Assembly (NCBI RefSeq): GCF_023101165.1
Contig: NZ_CP078076.1
Location: 124,001-188,000 of the forward strand
Reading direction: 5' to 3'
Source of the DNA: Microbacterium sufflavum
GTDB lineage: Bacteria > Actinomycetota > Actinomycetes > Actinomycetales > Microbacteriaceae
DNA: 64,000 bases
Shown: piece by piece, positions 1-9,228 of the stretch
How positions within the stretch are numbered: position 1 is the stretch's first letter
Layout of the letters: each line of letters begins with the position of its first letter
Program-made: the position numbers and the translations under genes
The notes under the pieces: generated by a model
Database searches by the model: none
What the model saw: only the letters and a program-made list of their open reading frames with translations
Told to the model about the DNA's origin: nothing

Positions 1-1
1 G

Positions 2-946
2 CGATTCGCCGCCCAGACGGCGGCGATTCTCGGCTCGATCAGCCAGGTCATCGACGGCAAGCCCGACGCCGTACGCAGCGCGCTCGTGTGCCTGCTCGCC
101 GAGGGCCACCTGCTCATCGAAGACGTGCCGGGCGTCGGCAAGACGATGCTCGCCCGCGCACTGGCCGCGAGCATCGACGCCACGGTCCGCCGCATCCAGT
201 TCACGCCCGACCTGCTGCCCGGCGACGTCACGGGCGTGTCGGTGTACAACCCGGTCGACCGGGAGTTCGAGTTCAAGCGGGGCGCCGTGTTCGCCCACAT
301 CGTGATCGCCGACGAGATCAACCGCTCCTCCCCCAAGACGCAGTCCGCGCTGCTGGAGGCCATGGAGGAGGGCCAGGTCACGGTCGACGGCTCCACGCAC
401 CGCCTGCCCGACCCGTTCCTCGTGGTGGCGACGCAGAACCCGCTGGAGATGGAGGGCACCTACGCCCTCCCCGAGGCGCAGCGCGACCGCTTCATGATGC
501 GCATCTCGATGGGCTACCCCGACCCGGGCGCGGAAGCCCTCATGCTGCGGCAGCGCGACGTGGTGAACCCGCTCGCCACCGTGACGCCCGTGGCCGACGC
601 CGCGTCCGTCGCGCAGCTCATCGCGTGGGCGCGGGCCGTGCACGTGGCCCCGGCCCTGGAGGAGTACGCGGTCGCACTCGCCCAGGCCACCCGCTCCGAC
701 CCGAGCCTGCATCTCGGTGCCAGCCCCCGCGCCACCCTCCAGCTCGTCCGTGCGGCGAAGGTGTGGGCGGCCCTCGACGGCCGCGACTACGTCATCCCCG
801 ACGACATCACGTCGCTGCTCCTCCCCGTGTTCGCCCACCGCCTGCTCCCCGCGCGCGGCGCCCACCGCGCCGGAGCCCAGCCCATCGAGGCCGCGCTCAC
901 GCAGATCGCCGAGCGCGTGCGCGTCCCGGTCGCCACCCGCTCCTGA
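2..946 (+). CDS. MoxR-family AAA+ ATPase (5' partial)
   Basis: The frame is open from the first bases of the window, so the true start lies upstream; the GTG at 86 is an internal Val codon. Walker A is DVPGVGKT, Walker B is IVIADEIN, and ATQNP and EAQRDRF (sensor 1 and arginine-finger regions) follow. This matches MoxR ATPases, chaperone-like enzymes that help mature or insert metal- or membrane-associated partners. Only some N-terminal residues are missing. It is followed 10 nt later by a DUF58 protein and then a transglutaminase, the usual actinobacterial MoxR-DUF58-TgpA trio, probably one operon with an envelope-related role. The substrate cannot be told from sequence. Confidence 0.93.
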   Translation, partial: RFAAQTAAILGSISQVIDGKPDAVRSALVCLLAEGHLLIEDVPGVGKTMLARALAASIDATVRRIQFTPDLLPGDVTGVSVYNPVDREFEFKRGAVFAHIVIADEINRSSPKTQSALLEAMEEGQVTVDGSTHRLPDPFLVVATQNPLEMEGTYALPEAQRDRFMMRISMGYPDPGAEALMLRQRDVVNPLATVTPVADAASVAQLIAWARAVHVAPALEEYAVALAQATRSDPSLHLGASPRATLQLVRAAKVWAALDGRDYVIPDDITSLLLPVFAHRLLPARGAHRAGAQPIEAALTQIAERVRVPVATRS

Positions 947-956
947 GACCCCCGCC

Positions 957-2147
957 ATGCGACGACGCCGCCTCCTCACCCGCCGGGGCACCGGCACGCT
1001 CGTCGCGGCGTTCGGCTGCCTGGTCGCGGCCAACGTGCTCGGCGCGCGCATCCTCCTCTTCATGGCCGTGTTCCTGGCCGCCCTCACCCTGTTCTCCGCG
1101 CTGGCGGTGCGGCTGCCACGGCGCTCAGGGACGGTCGCGCGACAGATCTCGACCGACCTGCTCACGGTGTCGGAGGCCTCGCGGGTCACGGTGCGCTTCA
1201 CGCTGCGGGCGCTGCGGGTGCCGCACGGCCTGTGGCATGACGTGCTGCCCGACGCGGTCGCCGGAGACTCCAGCGGCGAGTATCCCGCCGAGACCGCGCA
1301 GCTGAGCTACCTCATCACGGGGGTGCGGCGCGGCGTCTGGCCGCTCGGCCCCCTCATGCTCCGCACGGTCGACCCGTTCGGACTCGCGCAGCGGGAGCAG
1401 GCGTTCGGCGACACCCGGACCATCACGGTGGTGCCGGAGGTGTTCGCCCTCACGCCGCTCGCCGTGCGCATCGGGGCAGCGGGAGGGACGGCCCACACCT
1501 CGTCGACCCGCCTCGGACAGGGCAGCGACAACCTGTCCCCCCGCGGCTACGCCCCCGGCGACTCCATGCGCCGGATCCACTGGCGGGCCACGGCCCACCG
1601 CGGCGAGCTGATGGTGCGCCAGGAGGAAGAGGAGTCCAGCCCCGACGCGCTGGTCGTCCTCGACCGGAGCGCCGGTCGCTGGGACCCGCAGGGCGACGCC
1701 GCCGACCCGGCCTTCGAGTCCGCGGTGTCGCTGTGCGCCTCGGCCGCCCTGCACCTCGCCGCCGAGGGCTACAGCGTCGACGTGATCGACACCGCGGGCA
1801 CGCTGCTCGGCGCGCTCCGCGGACACGAGGACGACCGCGACGGCCTGCTCGTCGCACTCGCCCTGGTGACCCCGCGCGGCGAGGCCCGGGAGCTCGCGGC
1901 TCTCGTCGGCGGCACCCCGCCCGGGCCGCTCGTGTTCGTCACCGGACGCGTCGACGAGGAGGACGCGGCGCTGCTGCGTCCCGCGGGAGCCGCGGCCCCG
2001 CTGCTGTTCGCCACCGAGCCGCTGCCGGGTGCGGCCGACGCGGCACGACAGCACGGGTGGACCGTCGCCGCCCTCGGCACCGACGTCGCCGAGGCCTGGG
2101 ACGACGCGCTAGCCGCGCGGAGCGGAGCGGGCGATGTTCCGCGCTGA
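957..2147 (+). CDS. DUF58 domain-containing membrane protein
   Basis: 396 residues starting at ATG 957 (MRRRRLLTRR). Upstream codons in the same frame belong to the overlapping MoxR gene. Two hydrophobic segments near residues 15-50 are followed by a beta-rich region and the DUF58 signature around residue 200 (PGDSMRRIHWRATAHRGELMVRQ, split here as PGDSMRRIHW and RGELMVRQ), which leads into a vWA-like fold (VVLDRSAG). DUF58 proteins accompany MoxR ATPases; their biochemical role is unsettled. The stop overlaps the start of the transglutaminase gene by 14 nt, indicating translational coupling. Confidence 0.9.
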   Translation: MRRRRLLTRRGTGTLVAAFGCLVAANVLGARILLFMAVFLAALTLFSALAVRLPRRSGTVARQISTDLLTVSEASRVTVRFTLRALRVPHGLWHDVLPDAVAGDSSGEYPAETAQLSYLITGVRRGVWPLGPLMLRTVDPFGLAQREQAFGDTRTITVVPEVFALTPLAVRIGAAGGTAHTSSTRLGQGSDNLSPRGYAPGDSMRRIHWRATAHRGELMVRQEEEESSPDALVVLDRSAGRWDPQGDAADPAFESAVSLCASAALHLAAEGYSVDVIDTAGTLLGALRGHEDDRDGLLVALALVTPRGEARELAALVGGTPPGPLVFVTGRVDEEDAALLRPAGAAAPLLFATEPLPGAADAARQHGWTVAALGTDVAEAWDDALAARSGAGDVPR

Positions 2148-4401
2148 GCAGCCGCGCGCCGCGACCCCGCCGCCGCGCACCGTGCCGCGGTGGCACCGCG
2201 ACCGCGACGAACCGGATCGCGTCGTCGCCACGGGCGTGCTCGCCGCGGTCGGAGCGCTCGTTGCCCTGTGGCCGTTCACCTCGGTGATCACGCCGGGGGC
2301 CTGGTCGTTCACGGTCGTGCTGATCGTGGTGGCCGTGGTGGGCACCGGGATGCTCGTCCGTCACCTCCTCCGCCGCCGGCGCGCGGGACTGGGCGACCTC
2401 GGCGCGCTGCTCGCCCAGGTCGCGGTCGCGGTCGCCGTGCTCACGCTGCTGCTCGCGGGCGACACCGCGATCCTGGGGGTCGTTCCCACCGCGACGACCC
2501 TCGCGGTGTTCCAGGGCCTGGGGGTGGCCGCTTGGGAGCAGATCGTGTTCGGCTCGGCGCCGCTCGACGCCTCCCCCGCACTGGCGGGTGCCCTCGGTGC
2601 GGGCTTCGCCGTGGTGGCGATCCTGCTCGACCACCTGGTCGCCCAGCGCTCGGCCGTGCTCGCCACCGTGCTGATCGGCGTGATCGGCGCCGTGCCGATG
2701 ATCGTGACCTTCGGCGACCCGAACGTCGCCTGGTTCGTGGCCCTCGCGCTCACGGCGCTGCTGCTGTTCCGGGTCACTGCGCAGCGCGACGGCTCCTCTC
2801 CGCGCCGGAGCTCGCTGTCGGTCGCCGTCGGGGTCGGCGCGGCCGCCGTCGTCTCCGCGCTCGTGGTGACGCCCGCGCTGCCCGTCGCCCCCACCATGGC
2901 CGGCACCGGCGTCGGCGTGACCGTCGACGCGTCGCTGCGCCTCGGCGACGACCTGCGCCAGCCCAACCCGGTCGAGGTGCTCACCCTCGCCACCGACGCC
3001 GCCACCGCGCCCTATCTGCGCCTGACCACGCTGTCCCGCTTCGACGGCCGTGTGTGGCAGCCCGACCGCGGCGACCTGCAGTCGCAGGCGGACGGCTTCG
3101 GGGAGCCGGAGTGGAGCGAGGGCGTCGCGACCGAGGACGCCACCACGTCCATCCGCATCCTGCGCATGTCGAGCGCCTGGCTGCCGGTGCCGTACCCCGC
3201 CACCGACGTGTCGGGGTTGAACGGGTCGTGGCGGGTGGCCCCCGAGAACCGCACGCTGTACTCGCGTCGGTCCGACGCCGCCGGCAACGACTACACCGTG
3301 AGCTCCACGCGCGTCACGCCGACGCTCGAGCAGATCCGTGCGGTCGACGCGGCCCCGCCGCTCGCGGATCCCGACACCGAGGACGTCGAGCTGCCCGGGA
3401 TCATCGGCGAGCTCGCGGCCGAGGTGACCGCCGACGCGGACACCGACTACGACCGGCTCGTGGCGCTGCAGAACTGGTTCCGCGCGCAGTTCGACTACTC
3501 GCTGGAGACGCCGGTGGAGGAGGGCTTCGACGGCACCGGCGCCGACGCCGTCGCCCGCTTCCTGGAGGAGCGCTCCGGGTACTGCGTGCACTTCGCCGGC
3601 GCGTTCGCCCTGATAGCGGAGAGCCTCGACATGCGGGTGCGGATCGTGGTCGGGTACCTCCCCGGTTCGCTCACCGACGAGAAGCGCGGAGACGAGTCGA
3701 TCTTCTCCGTGACGAGCGACCAGCTGCACTCCTGGCCCGAAGTGCTGTTCCCCGGCATCGGCTGGGTGTCGTTCGAGCCCACCGCGTCGCTCGGCGTCCC
3801 GACGGCGTTCCGCGCGGGCGAGGCCCAGGGCGGTGCGACCGGCGGGATCACGGAGCCCGCGCCGACCACGGCGCCGCAGACGCAGGAGACGCAGGGCCCC
3901 GACGTCGACCGGGGTGACGCGGACCCCGGGTCCGCGGGATCCGGGGAGCTGCGCCGCCTCGACCCGACCCCGGTCGCGCTCGTGACGCTCGGGGTGGTCG
4001 TGCTGCTCCTACTTCCCGGGATCGTGCGGCTCATCGAGCGGAGGATGCGGACGCGTCGCGCGGCCCGAGGCGACGCGGCCGCCGCGTGGGCGGAACTGCG
4101 CGACACCCTGCTCGACCTGGCGCTGCCGGTGTCGGACGCCGACAGCCCCCGTGCGCGAGCCGCCGCCCTCGCGCGCGACCGTGGCGCGGACGCCGAAGCC
4201 CTGCAGCGCCTCACCACCGCGGTCGAGCGCGCCAACTACGCCCGCCCCGGCGCACAGGGGACCGACGATCTCGCGGAACCCCTGCGTGCGGTGCTGTCGA
4301 GCCTGCAGCACAGCGTGGACGGCCCGACCCGGGTGCGCGCGCGACTGCTGCCGCGGTCGCTGTACGCCCCGCGCGGAGCGGATGCGGCACTGCTGGCCTG
4401 A
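2134..4401 (+). CDS. TgpA-like membrane transglutaminase (DUF3488 + transglutaminase core)
   Basis: 755 residues. The N-terminal third has about six hydrophobic helices (DUF3488-like), then an extracytoplasmic domain with a transglutaminase-like core: Cys484 in SGYCVHFA, His532 in LHSWPEV, and FEPT at 547-550. A Thr/Gln/Pro-rich linker, one more membrane helix near residue 620 (VALVTLGVVVLLLLPGIV) and an Ala/Arg-rich cytoplasmic tail (DUF4129-like) complete the usual TgpA architecture. Family members are thought to act on exported or envelope proteins and TgpA is essential in Pseudomonas; the substrate here is unknown. The ATG at 2134 sits inside the end of the DUF58 gene. Confidence 0.92.
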   Translation: MFRAEQPRAATPPPRTVPRWHRDRDEPDRVVATGVLAAVGALVALWPFTSVITPGAWSFTVVLIVVAVVGTGMLVRHLLRRRRAGLGDLGALLAQVAVAVAVLTLLLAGDTAILGVVPTATTLAVFQGLGVAAWEQIVFGSAPLDASPALAGALGAGFAVVAILLDHLVAQRSAVLATVLIGVIGAVPMIVTFGDPNVAWFVALALTALLLFRVTAQRDGSSPRRSSLSVAVGVGAAAVVSALVVTPALPVAPTMAGTGVGVTVDASLRLGDDLRQPNPVEVLTLATDAATAPYLRLTTLSRFDGRVWQPDRGDLQSQADGFGEPEWSEGVATEDATTSIRILRMSSAWLPVPYPATDVSGLNGSWRVAPENRTLYSRRSDAAGNDYTVSSTRVTPTLEQIRAVDAAPPLADPDTEDVELPGIIGELAAEVTADADTDYDRLVALQNWFRAQFDYSLETPVEEGFDGTGADAVARFLEERSGYCVHFAGAFALIAESLDMRVRIVVGYLPGSLTDEKRGDESIFSVTSDQLHSWPEVLFPGIGWVSFEPTASLGVPTAFRAGEAQGGATGGITEPAPTTAPQTQETQGPDVDRGDADPGSAGSGELRRLDPTPVALVTLGVVVLLLLPGIVRLIERRMRTRRAARGDAAAAWAELRDTLLDLALPVSDADSPRARAAALARDRGADAEALQRLTTAVERANYARPGAQGTDDLAEPLRAVLSSLQHSVDGPTRVRARLLPRSLYAPRGADAALLA

Positions 4402-4417
4402 GCGCGCCCGCGGGTGA

Positions 4418-5323
4418 TCAGGACGCGGCGGCCTCGGCGGGGTGCGCGGCACAGCGCACGGTGTCGCAGTCGTCGCACACGACGAACTGCGCACGGCACG
4501 AGAGGTCGGGGCAGTTCGCGGTGCGCTTGGTCGCGGCGCCGCAGCCCGCGCAGCGACCGATCACCCGGGCGTGATCGCTGAAGTCGACGGAACCGCGGCC
4601 GTCGAACACGTACAGCGAGCCGTCCCACAGCCCGTCGTCGCCGAACTTCTCGCCGTAGCGCACGATGCCGCCCTCGAGCTGGTACACCTCGCCGAACCCG
4701 CGGGCCGTCATCAGGCTCGACAGCACCTCGCAGCGGATGCCACCCGTGCAGTACGTCACGACGGGCTTGCCCTTCAGGTCGTCGTAGACCCCGGAGTCGA
4801 GCAGGTCCACGAAGTCGCGCGTGGTCTCGGTGGCGGGCACGACCGCGCCGCGGAAGCGCCCGATCTGCGCCTCGAGCGCGTTGCGACCGTCGAAGAACAC
4901 GACCTCCTCGCCGCGCTCGGCCACGAGCTCGTGCAGCTGTTCCGGGGTGAGTCGCGCTCCGCCGCCGACGACGCCGTGCTCGTCCACGCGCAACTCGCCG
5001 GGCGCCCCGAACGACACGATCTCGTCGCGCACCTTCACGCTCAGCTTCGGGAAGTCGAGGCTGCGGCCGTGCTCGTCCAGCCCTGTGCCCTCGCTCCACT
5101 TGAGGTCGACGTCGCGGAACGGCGCGTACGACCGGAACGAGCGCGCCCACTTCTTGAGTGCGGGGAGGTCGCCACCGAGGGTGCCGTTGATGCCGTTCTT
5201 CGAGATCAGCAGTCGTCCCCGCAGTCCCAGCGCCTCGCCGAGGTCGCGCTGCCACACCCGTATCGCCTCGGGATCGGCGAGCGGGGTGAAGGCGTAGAAG
5301 AGGACGATCTTGGGGGTTGCCAC
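4418..5323 (-). CDS. trhO: tRNA uridine(34) hydroxylase TrhO (rhodanese-like, UPF0176)
   Basis: 301 residues. An N-terminal ferredoxin-like domain ([14 protein letters not shown]) and a rhodanese domain with active-site loop CTGGIRC (192-198) match the TrhO/YceA family, which hydroxylates U34 of certain tRNAs to ho5U with molecular oxygen. The C-terminus carries paired cysteines (CAGCG, then CDDCDTVRC) typical of the longer family members and probably binding zinc. It is convergent with the transglutaminase gene (16 nt apart) and lies just downstream of the daptide operon on the same strand, but is likely a housekeeping gene independent of it. Confidence 0.93.
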   Translation of the reverse strand: MATPKIVLFYAFTPLADPEAIRVWQRDLGEALGLRGRLLISKNGINGTLGGDLPALKKWARSFRSYAPFRDVDLKWSEGTGLDEHGRSLDFPKLSVKVRDEIVSFGAPGELRVDEHGVVGGGARLTPEQLHELVAERGEEVVFFDGRNALEAQIGRFRGAVVPATETTRDFVDLLDSGVYDDLKGKPVVTYCTGGIRCEVLSSLMTARGFGEVYQLEGGIVRYGEKFGDDGLWDGSLYVFDGRGSVDFSDHARVIGRCAGCGAATKRTANCPDLSCRAQFVVCDDCDTVRCAAHPAEAAAS

Positions 5324-5371
5324 CCCGGAATCCTACGTCGCCGACCTGACCGCGGCCGGGGTCAGAGGCGG

Positions 5372-6106
5372 TCACGTGACGTCGCGGCTCAGGAACGCGA
5401 GGCTCCCCCCGCCGACGGCCGCGAGCACCCAGGCCGCCGTCAGCCCGGCCGGGAGAAGGCCGTACAGCTGATCGCCCGTGGAGAGCCCGACGGCGGTCAC
5501 GTCGAACCCGAGGGTCTGGAGGAACGCGAGCAGCGGAAGACTCGCGGCCCCGGCGCTCCAGAACAGCGCGACGAGCGTCGCGACCCCGAGCGACAGGGAC
5601 GTGACGAAGAGCGCGACGAGGTGGGCCTGGACGATCATCCCGATCCCCACTCCCCACAGGCCGGCGAGGGCACCGAGCGCGAGAGTGGCGCCCACCGCCG
5701 CTGCGTCCAGGGGAATGCCGCCCATCGTGGCCCACAGCACGACGTGGCCGCCGAGGAGTGCGACGAGCGCGACGGCCGCTCCCCCGATCGCCGACGTCGG
5801 CAGCCGGACCAGAAGGACCGCCCACCGCGGCAACAGCATCAGACGCTGCGCGATGACGCCGTCGCGCCGATCGACCGTGTACCGGAACGAGCCGTAGACC
5901 GCCGCGAGAACGGCCGCGGAGGTCGCCAGGACGGTGTGGAGCGGCGCGGTGAGGGTGTCACGGACACCGGCAGGGGCATCCGCGAGCTCTGAGGGAATGC
6001 TCGCCGCGAGCGGGAGCGAGATCACGAGCGCCGCCACCGCCGCACCGAGCAGCACGAGGTCGCCGCCGACGTCGCGCGCCTGCGCGCGCAGAGCCCGACC
6101 GATCAC
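5372..6106 (-). CDS. Membrane protein, second ABC-2-like permease of the daptide locus
   Basis: 244 residues from GTG 6106, which overlaps the stop of the preceding permease gene (GTGA), so it is translationally coupled to it. About six hydrophobic segments (for example LVLLGAAVAALVISLPLAAS and AVGATLALGALAGLWGVGIG) and no catalytic motif. The arrangement suggests the membrane half of an ABC-2-type exporter with the ATPase at 6828-7550. In RiPP loci such transporters export the product or protect the producer. It ends the daptide operon, 48 nt before trhO. The function is inferred from context; sequence alone says only integral membrane protein. Confidence 0.8.
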   Translation of the reverse strand: MIGRALRAQARDVGGDLVLLGAAVAALVISLPLAASIPSELADAPAGVRDTLTAPLHTVLATSAAVLAAVYGSFRYTVDRRDGVIAQRLMLLPRWAVLLVRLPTSAIGGAAVALVALLGGHVVLWATMGGIPLDAAAVGATLALGALAGLWGVGIGMIVQAHLVALFVTSLSLGVATLVALFWSAGAASLPLLAFLQTLGFDVTAVGLSTGDQLYGLLPAGLTAAWVLAAVGGGSLAFLSRDVT

Positions 6107-6831
6107 GCGACGGCCCGGCGTCCTCGCGCCCACGCGATCCCGACCAGACCGCCCGTCCACACGAGCGCGACGCCCAGCGCCGGAAGGAGGTCGAGCAACC
6201 GCCCCTGATACGCGGGGGCTCCGATCGCGGCGAGGACCATGCCGGGCGAGTACCTCGCGACCTCCGGCGCCGTCCGCAGCAGCGCGAACTCCACGGCCAG
6301 CGGATAGGCGAGGAGGATCACCGCCGTCACGTAGTAGTTCCGGGTGATCCAGCCGATCGCACCTCCGAGGAGAGCGCCGAGGACGGCGCCGACGAGCGCG
6401 CCTCCGCACATTCCCCAGGCGTCGTCGCCGAGGACGAAGGACTGCCCCTCCCGTGTCAGGAGGATCGCGGCGGCCGCCGTCCAGAGCACGCAGATGACGA
6501 GAGAGGTGCCGACGGCGACCAGCGCCCCCGCCACGAGCTTGCCCGCGAAGGCGCGCCGGAACCCCACGGCGACGAGGGTCCGGTCCATCGAGCCGTAGTA
6601 GTACTCGCGGGTGACGGTGTAGGCGCCCACGAACGCGGCCGAGAGGGCCGTCCAGGCGAGGGGCTGCAGAACCTGGAGTGTCGCGGCGGCGGGCTCGAGG
6701 CCCGCGAGGTCGAAGTGCGAGCCATCCGAGCAGAGAACGTACACCGGCAGCAGGACGGCGACCAGGAAGATCGCGAGCACGGAGAAGCCGCTCACCGAAC
6801 GCAGCAGCTCGCTGCGAATCACCGACGTCAC
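6103..6831 (-). CDS. Membrane protein, first ABC-2-like permease of the daptide locus
   Basis: 242 residues, ATG 6831 overlapping the ATPase stop by 4 nt. About six membrane segments: a first helix near residues 15-35, a helix pair around WTALSAAFVGAYTVTREYYY, then LVAGALVAVGTSLVICVLW. The short YTVTREY..GSMDRTL stretch before a helix resembles ABC-2 permeases of the bacteriocin/lantibiotic immunity type, where it follows the coupling region. It pairs with the ATPase and the second permease in one transcription unit. Export versus self-immunity cannot be separated from the sequence. Confidence 0.83.
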   Translation of the reverse strand: MTSVIRSELLRSVSGFSVLAIFLVAVLLPVYVLCSDGSHFDLAGLEPAAATLQVLQPLAWTALSAAFVGAYTVTREYYYGSMDRTLVAVGFRRAFAGKLVAGALVAVGTSLVICVLWTAAAAILLTREGQSFVLGDDAWGMCGGALVGAVLGALLGGAIGWITRNYYVTAVILLAYPLAVEFALLRTAPEVARYSPGMVLAAIGAPAYQGRLLDLLPALGVALVWTGGLVGIAWARGRRAVA

Positions 6832-7550
6832 GCCGACACCCCCTCGATCAATTCGAAGTACCTGCTCTCCAGCGACTCGGCGTCGCTCGTGACGAGATCC
6901 CGCAGCGGCCCCGCGAACAGGGCGCGACGCTTGAGCACGACCACCTCATCGACCACCTGTTCGAGCTCGGGAAGCTGATGGCTCGCGATCAGCACCGTGC
7001 CGGCACGGTCGGCGAAGCTCCGTAAAAAGCCGCGAAGCCAACGAATGCCGTCCGGATCCAGCCCGTTCGCCGGCTCATCCAGGATCAGTATCCGCGGCGA
7101 GCCGACGAGCGCGGTCGCCAAGCCCAGTCGCTGCGCCATCCCCGTCGAGTAGGTCTTGACGCGGCGGCGGGCGTCGGGCGCGAGTCCCACCTCGTCCAGC
7201 ACCTCATCCACGCGCTGCGACGGAGCCCCCGCCGCCAGCCGGGCGATCTCCAGATGCCGTCGCCCCGTGATGCCCACCTCGAACCCGAACCCGTCCATGT
7301 GGACTCCGACGTGCGTCGCGGGGTTCTCCAGCGACGCGAACGGGCGGCCGTCGATGAGGCACTCCCCCTCCGTCGGTCGCAGCAGCCCGACGATCGCTCG
7401 GAGGGTGGTCGACTTACCCGCCCCGTTCGGGCCGAGCAGCCCGACGATCGACCCGCGCGGCACCCCGAATGAGAGCCCATCGACCGCCGCCCGATGGCCA
7501 TACCTCTTGGTGAGCCCTCGGACCTCGATCGCCCGATCCTTCCTGTTCAT
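6828..7550 (-). CDS. ABC transporter ATP-binding protein of the daptide locus
   Basis: 240 residues with Walker A GPNGAGKST, signature YSTGMAQRLGLA, Walker B ILILDEPANGLDP and switch His in ASHQ. The sequence belongs to the ABC-2/antibiotic-exporter ATPase type (BcrA/CcmA-like). Start ATG 7550 is preceded by GGTAGGAGAAGG inside the end of the upstream protease gene, 7 nt away. It powers the two small permeases encoded next, probably exporting mature daptides or pumping them out of the producer's membrane. Confidence 0.92.
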   Translation of the reverse strand: MNRKDRAIEVRGLTKRYGHRAAVDGLSFGVPRGSIVGLLGPNGAGKSTTLRAIVGLLRPTEGECLIDGRPFASLENPATHVGVHMDGFGFEVGITGRRHLEIARLAAGAPSQRVDEVLDEVGLAPDARRRVKTYSTGMAQRLGLATALVGSPRILILDEPANGLDPDGIRWLRGFLRSFADRAGTVLIASHQLPELEQVVDEVVVLKRRALFAGPLRDLVTSDAESLESRYFELIEGVSA

Positions 7551-7557
7551 CCTTCTC

Positions 7558-9228
7558 CTACCTTTCGTCCATGAGAGTCGACAACGGCTCGGTCACTCCC
7601 GCCGTCCAGAGCGCGTGCCACAGATCGGTCGTCCCCAGATGAGCACGCGCCTGCCCGGTGCCCGGCGGGGCTGGGTGGTCTGGGGATAACTCGACGACGC
7701 CGATACTCACCGCGGCGACGGAGACGTCGGGGGCGGACACCGGGACCAGCGCGTCCAACGGCACCGTCACCGGGGTCGGGGACCGGTGCACGACCGTCCC
7801 GGTGCCGATCACCGCGCTCCCGAGGATCCCGCTGGTCATCAGGTCGACGCGGGTGCCGTCGGGGATTCCGGAAGCGCGTCCTCCTCCGGCCTGCACGAGC
7901 GACATCCGGCCGTCATGCGTCCAGAAGCCGAGCGTGACCGTGCGTGGCACGGGGATCAGGGCACCGGCGATGACGACAGCGCCGGTCATCACGGCGAGCA
8001 CGGTCGCGAATCGGACTCGGGACACTCCGGCCCGGAGCACGCGCACGAGCGCCCGAAGCACGATCGTCAGCCCGGTGATCGCCACGATGACCTCCAGAGC
8101 GAGCGTGAGGACGGAGAGCACCGGGCCGCCCGCGGTACCCGCCTTCGCCACCCGTGCAACAGCGAGGAACACCAACACGCACGGCGTGAACAGGCTCGCC
8201 AGACCGAACGGCACGCTCCACCACCGCGGCACTCGCTTCTCCGACCGCCCACCCCCGAAGAGGAGCCGGACCAGGCGGTCCGAGGCATCGCGGATCGTGC
8301 GTTCGCGCAGATTCGGCTCGTCGAGAGCACTCATGAGCGCGATGTATCCGTCGAAGCGCACGAAGGGGATGAGATTGATCAGGACGATGAGGACGCACGA
8401 GACACCCGCCAGCAGCACGGCCTGACGAAGCTCGGACGGCGGGAGCGCGAGAGCGGCGACCAGAGCGACTCCGGCGGCCACCACGTGCACGGCTGGTCCG
8501 GCGAGGGCGACCGACACGCGTTGCCCACGGTCGCGGAGACGCCAGCCGTCCGTCACATCGACGAAGAACGCGGGAGCGAGATAGAAGATCATGAAACCGG
8601 CCCGACGGGGCGTGCCGCCGAAGCCGGTGAGTGTGAGGCCGTGGGCCGTCTCGTGGAGCAGGGTGAGCAGCCCGAGCACGATGACGGTGCCGAGGAGGGC
8701 GGCCAGCGGCACCGGTGTCACGACGACCCGGACGACATCCGCCGCCTGAAGAAGGGCGGCAACAGCCCCGAGCCCGGCCATGACGACCGGGATCAGCATC
8801 ACCCTCTTGGGAAGCGACGGGAGCAGACGGTGCAACCGTCGGAAGAGCTCGGGCGCACGCAGGGTCGCGACCTGCAGGGTGAGCGGGGCACGATACGACA
8901 GCCGCCCCGGCGGGGTTCTTCCTGCGCCCTCCAGCAATCCGCTCGCTCGGAAGCGCTCGACGAGTCGAAGGAAGCTCTCCGAGGACTCGGACGGTGCGAA
9001 GCGGGTGCGGAGGACGTGGAGCGGTGTCTCGCCGTCCATCGCCTCCAGCAGATCGACGACGGAGCGCGAGACCCGCGACGTCGGAACGCCGTGCACGGAC
9101 GCGACCCACACCGCGTCCTCCCCGACACGTTCGAAGGAGACGTCTGCGGAGCGCACGGGACGGTCCTCGGCACCCAGCGGGGCGGTCCCGCGAAAGCGCT
9201 GCCGGTGGGGCGGCTCAGGCGACGGCAT
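7558..9228 (-). CDS. Daptide-type intramembrane M50 metalloprotease with N-terminal PqqD-like domain
   Basis: 556 residues. About residues 24-105 look like a PqqD/RRE-type winged-helix domain (RVSRSVVDLLEAMDGETPL, then LVERFRASGLLEG). A multi-helix site-2-protease core follows, with zinc motif HETAH (192-196) and the second motif NLIPFVRFDG (285-294; Asp293). More helices and a C-terminal extracytoplasmic beta region follow. M50 enzymes cleave within or next to membrane helices, and the hydrophobic precursors encoded upstream are apt substrates, so leader removal is the likely role. Its start overlaps the methyltransferase stop by 14 nt. The daptide assignment rests on the neighbourhood and on the family I recall. 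Confidence 0.88.
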   Translation of the reverse strand: MPSPEPPHRQRFRGTAPLGAEDRPVRSADVSFERVGEDAVWVASVHGVPTSRVSRSVVDLLEAMDGETPLHVLRTRFAPSESSESFLRLVERFRASGLLEGAGRTPPGRLSYRAPLTLQVATLRAPELFRRLHRLLPSLPKRVMLIPVVMAGLGAVAALLQAADVVRVVVTPVPLAALLGTVIVLGLLTLLHETAHGLTLTGFGGTPRRAGFMIFYLAPAFFVDVTDGWRLRDRGQRVSVALAGPAVHVVAAGVALVAALALPPSELRQAVLLAGVSCVLIVLINLIPFVRFDGYIALMSALDEPNLRERTIRDASDRLVRLLFGGGRSEKRVPRWWSVPFGLASLFTPCVLVFLAVARVAKAGTAGGPVLSVLTLALEVIVAITGLTIVLRALVRVLRAGVSRVRFATVLAVMTGAVVIAGALIPVPRTVTLGFWTHDGRMSLVQAGGGRASGIPDGTRVDLMTSGILGSAVIGTGTVVHRSPTPVTVPLDALVPVSAPDVSVAAVSIGVVELSPDHPAPPGTGQARAHLGTTDLWHALWTAGVTEPLSTLMDER

